In this document: positions 7,355 to 14,939 of the stretch, piece by piece | Numbering within the stretch: position 1 is the first letter of the stretch | Layout: each line of letters begins with the position of its first letter | Assembly: GCA_015222065.1 (NCBI GenBank) | Contig: JADFUQ010000034.1 | Location: forward strand, 1-18,281 | Reading direction: 5' to 3' | Origin: Bacteroidota bacterium | GTDB lineage: Bacteria > Bacteroidota > Bacteroidia > Bacteroidales > VadinHA17 | Length of the DNA stretch: 18,281 nt | The notes under the pieces: model-generated | The model's input: the letters and a program-made list of their open reading frames with translations, nothing else | Databases searched by the model: none | Told to the model about the DNA's origin: nothing | Position numbers and translations under genes: made by a program

Positions 7355-8815
7355 ATGAAGGAAATAAAATTACTTGAACCTAAAATACTCTGGCAATATT
7401 TTGAAAATGTCATTAAAATTCCCCGACCTTCCGGTAAAGAAGAAAAAATCAGGCAATATCTGGTGGATTTTGGAAAAGAATTCAACCTTGAAACAGTTAC
7501 TGACAAAACGGGAAATGTCCTTATCAGAAAAAATGCCACATCCGGAATGGAAGCTATAAAACCGGTTGTTTTACAAGGACATATGGATATTGTTGCTGAA
7601 AAGAACACTGAATCAAAACATGATTTTGAAAACGACCCGATAAGTGCATATATTGATGGTGAATGGATCACTGCTAATGGCACTACTCTGGGTGCAGATG
7701 ATGGTATTGGTATTGCAGCAATGTTAGCTGTTTTGTCGGATAAAGGACTTAACCATGGCCCAATTGAATGTTTATTTACTGTTGAGGAAGAGACGGGATT
7801 AACCGGAGCAAAAGGATTAGAACCGGGATTACTCAATGGCAAAACTCTTATTAATCTTGATTCTGAAGATGAAGGTGAACTATTTATCGGGTGTGCCGGT
7901 GGTATTGACACTTTAGCAATATTATCGTACAAAACTAAACGGATTCATAATAATTCAACAGCATATAAAATTTCTGTTAATGGTCTGAAGGGTGGACATT
8001 CAGGGGATGATATTGACAAAGGGCTGGGGAACTCAAATAAAATACTGAACAGGATACTTTGGAATGCGGCAAGATTGTATAAAATAAAAATTAGCAATTT
8101 TGATGGGGGAAACCTTAGAAATGCTATTCCAAGAGAAGCATCAGCCGTTTTTATGATCAAGCAAAAGCACCAGTCTTATTTTGAAGATTACATAAAAAAA
8201 ATCAGTACGGAAATCAGGAAGGAGTTAGCAGCAACTGATCCGGGATTAGTAATTAATTATGAATGTGTTGAACTAACCAACGAAGTAATAAGGGAAAGTG
8301 CTCAGAAACGACTACTAAATGCTATATATGCCTGTCCTCATGGGGTTGTAGCAATGAGTCAGGAAATGAAAGGCATGGTTGAAACCTCAACAAACCTTGC
8401 CTCTGTAAAGTTTATTGAAGGAAACCGGATACTTATAACCACCAGTCAGAGGAGCTCTGTTGATTCTGCTAAACAAGATATTGCCGATCAGGTTGCAAGC
8501 ACATTCCATCTTGCAAAAGCGAAGGTGGAACATACCGGAAGCTATCCGGGATGGGCTCCGAACCCTGATTCTGAGATAGCAAAGATAGTTGCCGGGTCGT
8601 ATGAAAAATTATTTAATGAAAAGCCGGTAGTGCGTTCTATACATGCAGGACTTGAATGCGGATTGTTCCTTAAAAAGTATCCTGATCTGGATATGATCTC
8701 TGTGGGTCCGCAAATGAAGGGTGTACATTCGCCTGATGAGAAGCTTCATATAGGTTCAACACAACGATTCTGGAAGCTACTGGTTGATGTGCTTGAGAAT
8801 ATGCCAGAAGGATAA
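7355..8815 (+). CDS. pepD: Aminoacyl-histidine dipeptidase PepD (M20 family)
   Basis: A 486-residue cytosolic metallopeptidase, the usual PepD length, hydrolysing Xaa-His (carnosine-like) and other dipeptides. Zinc-site motifs are visible: QGHMDIV with H76 and D78, LGADDGIG with the bridging D115, FTVEEETGLTGA with E145/E146, and NLDSEDEGELFIGCAGG with D169. The lid domain (about 190-390) carries GLKGGHSGDDI and is followed by the C-terminal catalytic part with HAGLECG and GPQMKGVHSPDE. The ATG at 7355 was chosen over one at 7277 because the extra 26 residues are not PepD-like and overlap the promoter box. The TAA stop is the first triplet of an 8-nt repeat array. The gene is monocistronic and convergent with the Mth938-like gene. 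Confidence 0.93.
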   Translation: MKEIKLLEPKILWQYFENVIKIPRPSGKEEKIRQYLVDFGKEFNLETVTDKTGNVLIRKNATSGMEAIKPVVLQGHMDIVAEKNTESKHDFENDPISAYIDGEWITANGTTLGADDGIGIAAMLAVLSDKGLNHGPIECLFTVEEETGLTGAKGLEPGLLNGKTLINLDSEDEGELFIGCAGGIDTLAILSYKTKRIHNNSTAYKISVNGLKGGHSGDDIDKGLGNSNKILNRILWNAARLYKIKISNFDGGNLRNAIPREASAVFMIKQKHQSYFEDYIKKISTEIRKELAATDPGLVINYECVELTNEVIRESAQKRLLNAIYACPHGVVAMSQEMKGMVETSTNLASVKFIEGNRILITTSQRSSVDSAKQDIADQVASTFHLAKAKVEHTGSYPGWAPNPDSEIAKIVAGSYEKLFNEKPVVRSIHAGLECGLFLKKYPDLDMISVGPQMKGVHSPDEKLHIGSTQRFWKLLVDVLENMPEG

Positions 8816-8836
8816 TGGAATAATGGAATATTGGAA
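8813..8836 (+). repeat. Three tandem octamers TAATGGAA overlapping the pepD stop
   Basis: The units are TAATGGAA, TAATGGAA and TATTGGAA. The first three bases of the array are the pepD stop codon. This is the reverse complement of the TTCC 8-nt family at 5512-5608 and 10130-10210. Confidence 0.7.
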
Positions 8837-8842
8837 TGTCGG

Positions 8843-8873
8843 CCACTTACTCTTTTGCTAGCAAGTAAGGTGG
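8843..8873. terminator. Bulged palindrome at the convergent pepD / Mth938-like gene ends
   Basis: CCACTTAC pairs with GTAAGGTGG (one bulged G), and the centre TTGCTAGCAA (8855-8864) is a perfect 10-bp palindrome containing the minus-strand TAG stop. A TCTT bulge breaks symmetry on one side. The location between convergent genes suits a bidirectional transcription end, but neither side has a T-tract, so a classical intrinsic terminator is not demonstrated. Confidence 0.35.
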
Positions 8874-9217
8874 AAACAAGCTGCGACAGTAGTACCTGCT
8901 ACCACGGCTTTGTTAAATCGCTTTACAGCCTCAGCCGTGCGATATACTTCGACTTCAATTACACGCTTTTCGCATAAATCAAGTACACTTTCAGACACAC
9001 TCATCATGCCCATTGCCCCGGTTCCAATAACCAGCTTCTCAGGACCAGCATCAAGCACCGAAGTAATATCATCCGGTAAAAGATTATGACCCTGTGCTCG
9101 CCACCACCTGTCCTGAATGCGTCCGTCCCGATGAATGATCAGGTCCGACGTGAACTCTTTTCCTCCAACAGTCATCCTTCCAAACGAGTATCCATCAATT
9201 CTGAGTTTCATGGTCAT
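8858..9217 (-). CDS. Mth938-like (DUF498/NDUFAF3-type) domain protein
   Basis: A 119-residue single-domain protein of the Mth938-like fold. Recognisable blocks are IDGYSFGRMTVGGKEFTSD, then GHNLLPDDI, the glycine turn VIGTGAMGMM, VEVYRTAEAVKRFN and a C-terminal AACFHLTC, all characteristic of this small family. The biochemical activity of bacterial members is not established; the mitochondrial relative NDUFAF3 helps assemble complex I. The ATG at 9217 (or 9211, two codons on) fits the family's usual N terminus. The frame is open back to an ATG at 9286, but the extra 23 residues (LYAINNVLIYYPGGK and so on) are not family-like. It is convergent with pepD and overlaps the palindrome there. The membrane gene 9347-9808 lies upstream on the same strand. 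Confidence 0.8.
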   Translation of the reverse strand: MTMKLRIDGYSFGRMTVGGKEFTSDLIIHRDGRIQDRWWRAQGHNLLPDDITSVLDAGPEKLVIGTGAMGMMSVSESVLDLCEKRVIEVEVYRTAEAVKRFNKAVVAGTTVAACFHLTC

Positions 9218-9346
9218 TGTCACCGATTTGCGTATCACCTTCCCGCCAGGATAATAAATTAATACATTATTAATAGCATAAAGCATTAATAGTAATTGAT
9301 GCTTCCGAAATTCATCGCAGCGAGGCGGATCAGGAGCATACGCTGA

Positions 9347-9808
9347 TTAACCTGATAATTTATCCTTACTGATTCTTTTATAAAGATAACCTAATGAATA
9401 TCCATAAGCTAAAAAGCCACATAAAGAATAAATTAACCAAAATAGTTGATCTTTATTATTTATAGATCCATAAATCAATGGATGAGATAAATTCCATATG
9501 GAAATAGCAAACCACAAAAAGAATCCATATTTTAACCCAGCTAAAGCACTACTCAACCTTCTTGAAAGTGGTAATTTTTCATAGAGTAATGTGAATAGAA
9601 TACCAAAAAATATTCCAATTAATAGTTTTGTCCATATAAAATACAAGGCATTTAATTGTTCTGGTTCAAACTTGCCAGATGGCGCAAACTGTGGGCCGTA
9701 AATTATTCTGGAAAAAATAGCGCCCGCAATAAAGAGAGTAATTCCCATAATAAGCCCTGAAATTATTCCTATTGTGATAGTTTTCTGAATTTTCATTTTT
9801 CTTTCCAT
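9347..9808 (-). CDS. Unrecognised small membrane protein with four predicted helices
   Basis: A 153-residue hydrophobic protein with four likely membrane segments (about 9-33, 57-78, 88-108 and 122-144) and a basic C-terminal tail. It has glycine-rich helices (GIISGLIMG, GIFFGILF, GLKYGFFLW) and positive charges next to helix ends (LPLSRR, YKRISKDK). No signal peptide cleavage site or catalytic motif is evident, and I do not recognise the family. The start is ATG at 9808, with an alternative at 9796 (residue 5, MKIQKT). It is followed on the same strand by the Mth938-like gene after about 130 nt, so co-transcription is possible but not tight. Codon use and base composition look coding, and the long uninterrupted hydrophobic pattern supports a real gene. 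Confidence 0.6.
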   Translation of the reverse strand: MERKMKIQKTITIGIISGLIMGITLFIAGAIFSRIIYGPQFAPSGKFEPEQLNALYFIWTKLLIGIFFGILFTLLYEKLPLSRRLSSALAGLKYGFFLWFAISIWNLSHPLIYGSINNKDQLFWLIYSLCGFLAYGYSLGYLYKRISKDKLSG

Positions 9809-10085
9809 CGATAATTACTTTTGAATATTAATTACAGGCTAACATTACATTCTACTGCAAATTACAATAAAATGCCCATAAAACCAATAAAAACCAATTC
9901 CATATAATACTCCTTTTTGTAATTAATTATCGCTTTATCATGTTCTATAATAAACAACACTTGTAACCAAAAAGATAAGGTTCTTCAAGATAATAGGTAG
10001 TTATCCTGGAATATTGCCTGGCTGCCGGCATGGCAGGAAATATGGATTTAAACGTGAAAATTTATCATTTAAATAATAAATGTCG

Positions 10086-10106
10086 AACCCGTAACCCGCA
10101 ACTCTT
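10086..10106 (+). repeat. Three tandem heptamers, AACCCGT family
   Basis: The units are AACCCGT, AACCCGC and AACTCTT in exact phase. The last unit also closes the array at 15461-15495, so order as well as unit is conserved. The third member is at 13377-13404 on the minus strand. Confidence 0.65.
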
Positions 10107-10129
10107 CACACTGCGTCACAATTCTTTTA

Positions 10130-10210
10130 TTCCCTCTATTCCCCTTATCCCTTTTATTCCTTCTTTTCCACTCTTCCATCTTTCCATTCTTCCACTATTC
10201 CATTTTTCCA
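10130..10210 (+). repeat. Pyrimidine-rich TTCC array on an 8- to 10-nt step
   Basis: TCC recurs from 10131 with steps of 9, 8, 10 and 9, then settles into exact 8-nt steps at 10167, 10175, 10183, 10191, 10199 and 10207. It is the same family as 5512-5608, in the same orientation, but with a less regular left half. Confidence 0.65.
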
Positions 10211-10387
10211 TCTGATAATTATTCATTTTCCAGATGAACCAAAAATAAAAAGCAAATTAGGAAGTGACTGGTATATCAACCAACTATTCATACTATTTGT
10301 TTCTGTTTTCTGAAAATAATTAGCAAAACTATGCCTTAATCATACATTTTCTGTTTAATTTGCGTCAGAATTTTTTAATAATGCGGT

Positions 10388-11164
10388 TTGAATGATTTGA
10401 AACATATCATAAAGAATTTTGATACCATTTCCCTGGAAAAAATGGATAAAGTCAGGTTAATGGACCGGATTGATACTAAGTTCATTTTCTCTTCAGAACT
10501 GCTTCCCGGGATCCTGGAAAAGTCATCTGCTAATTATAAAATACTGGAAGAAAAGTCAGTATCAATTTTTATTTACAACAATCTCTATTTCGATACCCCG
10601 GAATTCAATATGTACACTGTTCATCATAACAGGCATTTAAACAGATACAAAGTGCGGTTCAGAGAATATGCTGATTCGGGAGCAATATTTCTTGAGGTAA
10701 AATTTAAGAACAACAAGAGAAGAACTATTAAAACACGGATTAAACGACCAGAATTTGAGGATACCCTGATTGGAGAATCTGCTGATTTTATCAATCAACT
10801 GGTACCTTACAAGGCTAAAAATCTTATCCCAAGGATCAGTAATATATTTAATCGGCTAACCCTGGTACATAAGACTGTCAAAGAGAGAATTACGATTGAT
10901 ACAGGACTACGATTAATCGGTAATGATAAAGAAATTGAATTACCTTTCCTTGCAATAACAGAGGTTAAGCACCACAGGTCGTCATCACAATCTGATTTTA
11001 TTGACCTGTTATTGGATCACAGGATATTTCCACAAGGATTGAGCAAGTATCTGTTAGGGGTAGTATTAACCTATCCGGGAATAAAATATAATCGCTACAA
11101 ACCTAAATTATTAACACTTAAACAGATGAGCCATGGGAAATTTTATCATCAACTTATTTCCTGA
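10388..11164 (+). CDS. Polyphosphate polymerase (VTC-domain) protein, apparent TTG start
   Basis: A 258-residue protein with the VTC triphosphate-tunnel domain, which in yeast Vtc4 makes polyphosphate from ATP on the cytosolic face of a membrane. Tunnel residues are visible: RIDTKF at 27-32 (the R-x-x-x-K strand), YFDT at 67-70, RYKVRFREY with R86, R90 and R92, FLEVKFK with E103 and K105, KRRTIKTR at 110-117, R167, TEVKH with E192 and K194, and K220 in SKYLLG. No ATG is in frame before residue 19 (position 10442). An in-frame TAA sits at 10379-10381, and the ATGs at 10381 and 10392 are out of frame and stop within a few codons. The family expects sequence before LEKMDKVRLM, so TTG at 10388 (or 10397) is preferred. 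It overlaps the next gene by 32 nt, a pairing typical of VTC-DUF4956 cassettes. Confidence 0.82.
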   Translation: MNDLKHIIKNFDTISLEKMDKVRLMDRIDTKFIFSSELLPGILEKSSANYKILEEKSVSIFIYNNLYFDTPEFNMYTVHHNRHLNRYKVRFREYADSGAIFLEVKFKNNKRRTIKTRIKRPEFEDTLIGESADFINQLVPYKAKNLIPRISNIFNRLTLVHKTVKERITIDTGLRLIGNDKEIELPFLAITEVKHHRSSSQSDFIDLLLDHRIFPQGLSKYLLGVVLTYPGIKYNRYKPKLLTLKQMSHGKFYHQLIS

Positions 11165-11813
11165 GTTGTTACAAATATTCGGTGTAGAATTCATTAATGT
11201 TCTCAATTTCTTTGAGCTGTTCGTCAGGTTCTCTTTTAACAGTATTGTAGTATTAATCCTTGTAAGATTTTTGTATTACCCTGTTTCAAGAAGAAAGGAA
11301 TATTTCTTTTCTTATATCCTGATAAGCACTATTGTGTTCCTTGTAACCTATTCACTTGTAAGTATTGCCGATCTCAGTACAGGGGTTGCTATCGGTTTGT
11401 TTGCTCTGTTTGGTATCCTGCGATTCCGGACCAGACAAATACCTGTAAAGGAGATGACATATCTGTTCCTGGTTATCGGAATATCTGTTATAAATGCTAT
11501 GCTTAACGATCAAACCAGTTATGTGGAATTGCTCTTCATAAATATGATCATTTTGTTCGTTGCATGGGCTGCTGAGTTATTCTGGCAAAAAAATGCCCAG
11601 AACTCAAAATTTATCAACTACGAAAAGATTGACTTGATCAGGCCGGAAAAAAGAAAAGAACTGGTTGATGATCTGAAGAAAAGAACCGGATTAAATATAA
11701 CAGATGTTGAAATTGGAAGGATTAACTTTATGAGGGACTCAGTGCGGATACGAGTTTTCTTTAGTGAAGAGAAATCTCAAAATCATTTTGATGACGGAAG
11801 AAATATCAGGTAA
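11133..11813 (+). CDS. DUF4956-family membrane protein
   Basis: A 226-residue protein with about five membrane segments (roughly 33-50, 57-79, 83-97, 108-123 and 130-150) and a soluble C-terminal domain of about 70 residues (160-215, charged, alternating strand/helix character). The conserved loop GLFALFGILRFRTRQIPVKEMTYLF (88-112) is the family hallmark. DUF4956 proteins are commonly encoded beside VTC-domain proteins. The inferred role is to be the membrane partner or channel for the tunnel enzyme, but this is not proven. The start ATG lies inside the preceding gene (32-nt overlap), implying translational coupling. It is convergent with citF, with only 2 nt between the two stop codons. Confidence 0.82.
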   Translation: MGNFIINLFPELLQIFGVEFINVLNFFELFVRFSFNSIVVLILVRFLYYPVSRRKEYFFSYILISTIVFLVTYSLVSIADLSTGVAIGLFALFGILRFRTRQIPVKEMTYLFLVIGISVINAMLNDQTSYVELLFINMIILFVAWAAELFWQKNAQNSKFINYEKIDLIRPEKRKELVDDLKKRTGLNITDVEIGRINFMRDSVRIRVFFSEEKSQNHFDDGRNIR

Positions 11814-11815
11814 AG

Positions 11816-13375
11816 TCACTCCTTCACTTTTCTTACAACATCAAGCACTGTTCCATCCACCCATTTAACCACAGCAATTATCTGATCGTCAAAATGTGCT
11901 TTTTCGGGTTTCCCGCATATCTTTTCAGCTTCATCCTTTAGTTCATTTATGCTTTTTACAGGCAGGTTAGATCCTTTAAGTTTCTCAAGCAAATCGGTTC
12001 TTAATGGATTTACAGCAATCCCTCTTTCTGTTACTATTACATCAATCAATTCTCCCGGTCCGCAAAGAGTTGTAACTTCATCAATAACCACAGGTATTCG
12101 ATCACGAAACAAAGGTATAGGTAATATTACTGTTTTTGAGAACAGGCAATTCTGCCACCCTCCTATTCCATGCAGCAGGTATCCGTCGGAATGAGTTACA
12201 ACATTAGCATTAAAATTTATATCTACTTCAGTTGCACCAAGAATTGCAACATCCACCATCCCTGCAAAATTTCCTTTTCCATGATAATTATATGAAGTAA
12301 AAGGGCTGGTCCATACATGTCCAGGGTTTTCTGCCATTGAACGAACTCCTTCCAGGTCAAAAGTTTGTCCATCAAGAATATAATCAATAAGACCTTCTTC
12401 GAGCATAGAAACAAGGTACTTATTGCTTCCACCCCTGGCAAACCTGGCTTTTATCCCCTTTTCCTGCATAATCTTCTTAAAATACTCTCCTACAGCAAGT
12501 GATGTTCCACCGGCGCCTGATTGAAATGAAAAACCATCATGGATAATTCCTGTTTCATCACAGAATTTAGCAGTCATTTCAGCCAGTAGTAACCTGTCCG
12601 GACTTTTAGTGATCCTTGTGGTACCGGAAATAATCTTTTCCGGATCACCAAGCTTATCAACTTCAACAGTATAATCTACATAATTACCTTGTATCTGCCA
12701 TGGTACGCAGGGAAACGGAACCATATTATCTGTTACAACAATTACTTTATCTGCATATTGTGAATCAGCCAGGGCAAAACCAAGCAAACCAGTGGCAGAG
12801 TCTCCATACAATCCATTAGCATTTCCAAAAGGATCGGCACATGCTGCACCAATCACAGCAATATCAATTTTCACCTCACCATCCTGAACAGCTTGGTACC
12901 GTCCGCCATGAGAGCGAAGCACCCCTACCCCTTTCATCTTTCCCTGTGATGCAAAACGCCCAAGTGCTCCGTTCATACTACCTTCAATGTGATGAATTGT
13001 TCCGTCTTCAAGGTATGGGATAAGATGTTCATGACATGGGAATGAAGCAGAAGGAAACCAGCAAAGATCCTTAACTCCCATTTCTTTAGCGACATCAAAC
13101 AACTGGTTTGCAAGAAGATCCCCATTTCTGAAATGATGATGAGTGGAAACAGTCATGCCATCTCTCAACCCGGCTTTTTTAAGAGCTTCCATAAGCGTTC
13201 CTACACGCTTATTCCCATCTGAAGGAAAATCTTTACAGGAATAAATTTCCGGACCGTGTTTTGCTCCTGCCGCATTATGCTTCCCTACTCCTTTATAAGG
13301 AACCACAGGCTTCCCGTTAATTTCCAGCGGAACACTCCGTCCGGCAGCGTTTTTTATTAATTTGGTTTCTGGCAT
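11816..13375 (-). CDS. citF: Citrate lyase alpha subunit (citrate:acetyl-ACP transferase) CitF
   Basis: A 519-residue subunit (E. coli CitF is about 510) that swaps the acetyl group on the acyl-carrier domain for citrate. It aligns by eye over its whole length with CitF: DGMTVSTHHHFRNGD, SHGGRYQAVQDGEVKIDIAVIG, FGNANGLYGDSATGLLG, GFSFQSGAGGTSLAV, ARGGSNKYLV, EVDINFNANVVTHSDG, VIVTERGIAVNPLR and a C-terminal VKWVDGTVLDVVRKVKE. It follows the CitD-CitE fusion by 13 nt, and that gap is made of heptamer repeats. No citC, citX or citG, needed to make and load the prosthetic group, is in the window. No signal or membrane segments are seen, as expected for a cytosolic complex. Confidence 0.92.
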   Translation of the reverse strand: MPETKLIKNAAGRSVPLEINGKPVVPYKGVGKHNAAGAKHGPEIYSCKDFPSDGNKRVGTLMEALKKAGLRDGMTVSTHHHFRNGDLLANQLFDVAKEMGVKDLCWFPSASFPCHEHLIPYLEDGTIHHIEGSMNGALGRFASQGKMKGVGVLRSHGGRYQAVQDGEVKIDIAVIGAACADPFGNANGLYGDSATGLLGFALADSQYADKVIVVTDNMVPFPCVPWQIQGNYVDYTVEVDKLGDPEKIISGTTRITKSPDRLLLAEMTAKFCDETGIIHDGFSFQSGAGGTSLAVGEYFKKIMQEKGIKARFARGGSNKYLVSMLEEGLIDYILDGQTFDLEGVRSMAENPGHVWTSPFTSYNYHGKGNFAGMVDVAILGATEVDINFNANVVTHSDGYLLHGIGGWQNCLFSKTVILPIPLFRDRIPVVIDEVTTLCGPGELIDVIVTERGIAVNPLRTDLLEKLKGSNLPVKSINELKDEAEKICGKPEKAHFDDQIIAVVKWVDGTVLDVVRKVKE

Positions 13376-13376
13376 G

Positions 13377-13404
13377 TCGTGTTACGGGTTACGTGTTACG
13401 GGTT
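13377..13404 (-). repeat. Four tandem heptamers, AACCCGT family, spanning the citDE stop codon
   Basis: Read on the minus strand the units are AACCCGT, AACACGT, AACCCGT and AACACGA. The first two encode the last residues (TRNT) of the citrate lyase fusion, and its TAA stop arises at the junction of units two and three. The array ends one base before the citF ATG, so it also forms the leader of citF. Confidence 0.75.
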
Positions 13405-14594
13405 AATCCAAGTTTTACTGCAAGGTTAACCGTTTTCTCAGCTCTTTTCACTACAGGAAGGTCGATCATTTTTGATCCAAGGGCAACCACGCCCAGTCCT
13501 TTTTCTCTGGCTAAATAAAAAGCATCCATAATTTTTTGTGCTTTCTCTATTTCTTCTTTTGAGGGAGCAAAACATTCATGGATAATACTTATCTGTCGCG
13601 GATGGATACAACCCATCCCTTCAAAACCAAGTGACCTGGAAATTTTCACATTTTGCCGCAGTCCCTCTATATCTCCAACATCTGAGAAAACAGAATCAAT
13701 TGCCTGTATTCCGGCAGCTTTGCATGCATTAACCATACGTGTACGGGCATATAGCGTTTCTGTTGCTTCATTTGTGCGAATCACACCAAGATCAGCGGTA
13801 AGATCTTCAAGGCCTATTGCCAATGCAACAACATCCTCAGATGCCGAAGCAATCTCAAATGCCTTTTCCACGCCAAGTGCAGTTTCAATAATCGGCATCA
13901 TAAAGACTTCCTGTCTGATTTTATGCTTATTAATAAGATTACTGATTTCTTCTTCAACCTGCTTTATTTGTAAAGCATTTTCACATTTAGGTATTAATAC
14001 TACATGCACATTGTGTGGAATGATATATTTCAGATCCTCCAATCCATCAGGAAGCTGGTTTATTCTAACCATCCTTTCTGATCCATAGAAATTAACCTGT
14101 CGCAAGGCATTACGAACAAGTAATCTTGCCTCCATTTTCTTTAAAGGTGCCACAGAATCTTCAAGGTCAAGTATTACACCATCAGGATTATGGACACCGG
14201 CATTAAGCATCATCTTTGGATTATTGCCCGGCAGGTATAGTCTGGAAAACCTGAAACGGTCCCTGACAGGAGGATATTTGTTTTCATCTATCATATCCGG
14301 AATAAATTCTTTACCGGTATCAGATATTTGTTTAACAGCTGCTTCCAGTCTGGCAGATATTGTAAATGGCAATGCACCTGCATCTTTCAGTGTAAGTTTA
14401 ATATTGTTTATCCCGAAGAATTCAATTTCGTCGCAACATAGCTGCTCAATAGATGGCCCGTACATTGTCTTTACTTTTGAATCTAAGTCTATCCGGATAC
14501 CTCCTTTTTCAGTCAGTTCCAACTTCACATAACAATCAGATCTCACCTTTGGTCCGGTAATCCCTGCTTCAGCAATGTTTTGTTGTTTTCCCAC
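13389..14594 (-). CDS. citE: Citrate lyase CitD-CitE fusion (acyl carrier + citryl-ACP lyase)
   Basis: A 401-residue protein joining two normally separate subunits. Residues about 8-90 match CitD, the acyl carrier (gamma) subunit: KVKTMYGPSIEQL, a GINNIKLTLKDAGALPF core and ARLEAAVK. Residues about 110-400 match CitE, which splits citryl-ACP to oxaloacetate and acetyl-ACP: SRLYLPGNNPKM, GVILDLEDSVAPLKK, MVRINQLPDG, VALAIGLEDLTADLG, GIQAIDSVFSDVGD, GMGCIHPRQISII and REKGLGVVALGSKMID. The serine expected to carry phosphoribosyl-dephospho-CoA is probably S19 in VRSDC. By simple alignment to E. coli CitD (Ser14) it falls one position later, and Arg18 takes the nominal site. citF lies 13 nt downstream. 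The C-terminal TRNT and the stop come from a heptamer repeat. Confidence 0.87.
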   Translation of the reverse strand: MGKQQNIAEAGITGPKVRSDCYVKLELTEKGGIRIDLDSKVKTMYGPSIEQLCCDEIEFFGINNIKLTLKDAGALPFTISARLEAAVKQISDTGKEFIPDMIDENKYPPVRDRFRFSRLYLPGNNPKMMLNAGVHNPDGVILDLEDSVAPLKKMEARLLVRNALRQVNFYGSERMVRINQLPDGLEDLKYIIPHNVHVVLIPKCENALQIKQVEEEISNLINKHKIRQEVFMMPIIETALGVEKAFEIASASEDVVALAIGLEDLTADLGVIRTNEATETLYARTRMVNACKAAGIQAIDSVFSDVGDIEGLRQNVKISRSLGFEGMGCIHPRQISIIHECFAPSKEEIEKAQKIMDAFYLAREKGLGVVALGSKMIDLPVVKRAEKTVNLAVKLGLTRNT

Positions 14595-14627
14595 TTGTGT
14601 TTTGTTTGATATAAAAAATTGTGCAAA

Positions 14628-14836
14628 CCATTAAAGCATAATAAGTATACGGATTTTGCGAACGAAGTGAAGCAATCTTTCATGGCTTTTCGTAGAGGTT
14701 ATGACAGTCCATCTATTTTGCATTCCGGTTATTTTTGGGAGATTGCTTCGTCGCTACGCTCCTCGCAAAATCTTTTTTCACGCTTTATAATCCGGTTAAA
14801 ACTTCATCTCATTTCCTTCTTTAGTTCACTTTTAAC
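14628..14836. repeat. Imperfect palindromic dispersed element, copy A (MITE/REP-like)
   Basis: The first 67 nt match 17370-17436 at 63 positions, and similarity continues, with gaps, to TTAGTTCACTTTTAAC. Inverted arms are GATTTTGCGAACGAAG... at 14652-14678 and ...CTCCTCGCAAAATC ending at 14772, with AAGCAATCT pairing AGATTGCTT. An outer pair is TTAAAGC (14631-14637) with GCTTTAT (14782-14788). There is no reading frame of substance inside. It resembles the GCGAAGCAATC-type non-autonomous palindromic repeats seen widely in environmental bacteria; the mobilising enzyme is unknown. Confidence 0.7.
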
Positions 14837-14874
14837 TTTAGACACTCGTAACTTTAGGCACTTTAAGTACTTCT
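14827..14874 (+). repeat. Six tandem octamers, CACTTTTA / ACTTTAGR family
   Basis: The units are CACTTTTA, ACTTTAGA, CACTCGTA, ACTTTAGG, CACTTTAA and GTACTTCT, contiguous and in 8-nt phase, with an alternating pattern that gives a 16-nt higher-order repeat. The array abuts the right end of palindromic element copy A. Confidence 0.6.
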
Positions 14875-14931
14875 TAACTACAAATATCTTAATTTTTTTT
14901 CTTTTTTTAACTGTTTTGAATTGTTAAGTTT

Positions 14932-14939
14932 TATCTTTG
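14932..14939 (+). promoter_or_regulatory. Bacteroidota -7 box for the outer-membrane protein gene
   Basis: TATCTTTG matches TAnnTTTG. Transcription would begin near 14946, about 23 nt before the ATG at 14969. TTTG at 14915-14918 is nearer (13 nt) than a standard -33 element. The box argues against an upstream start at 14921. Confidence 0.5.

Larger units (their letters stand above)
9809..10387. other. 579-nt intergenic region with repeat phrases, no gene
   Basis: This is the divergent gap between the four-helix protein and the VTC-domain gene. Positions 10086-10106 contain three AACCCGT-type heptamers, and 10130-10210 a pyrimidine-rich 8-nt array. The remainder (9809-10080 and 10216-10387) is AT-rich without a recognisable promoter, RNA gene or hairpin. 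A 61-codon plus-strand open frame here is an artefact of the repeats (it reads Pro/Phe/Ile/Leu-rich). Confidence 0.6.

Noticed and set aside
7297..7932. 211-codon minus-strand open frame opposite pepD
   Set aside because: It is fully antisense to a well-conserved peptidase, Ser/Pro/Ile-rich, without recognisable domains.
9300..9346. GC-richer stretch with ATCAG / CTGAT arms between the Mth938-like and membrane genes
   Set aside because: The stem is only 5 bp and no second copy was found, so it is not strong enough to call as a repeat or regulatory element.
10030..10215. 61-codon plus-strand open frame
   Set aside because: Its second half is a translation of the TTCC array (Pro/Phe/Ile/Leu-rich), so it is a product of the repeat and not a gene.
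14619..14927. 102-codon plus-strand open frame
   Set aside because: It lies over palindromic element copy A and the octamer array, reads as low-complexity Phe/Leu/Ser-rich sequence, and has no family resemblance.
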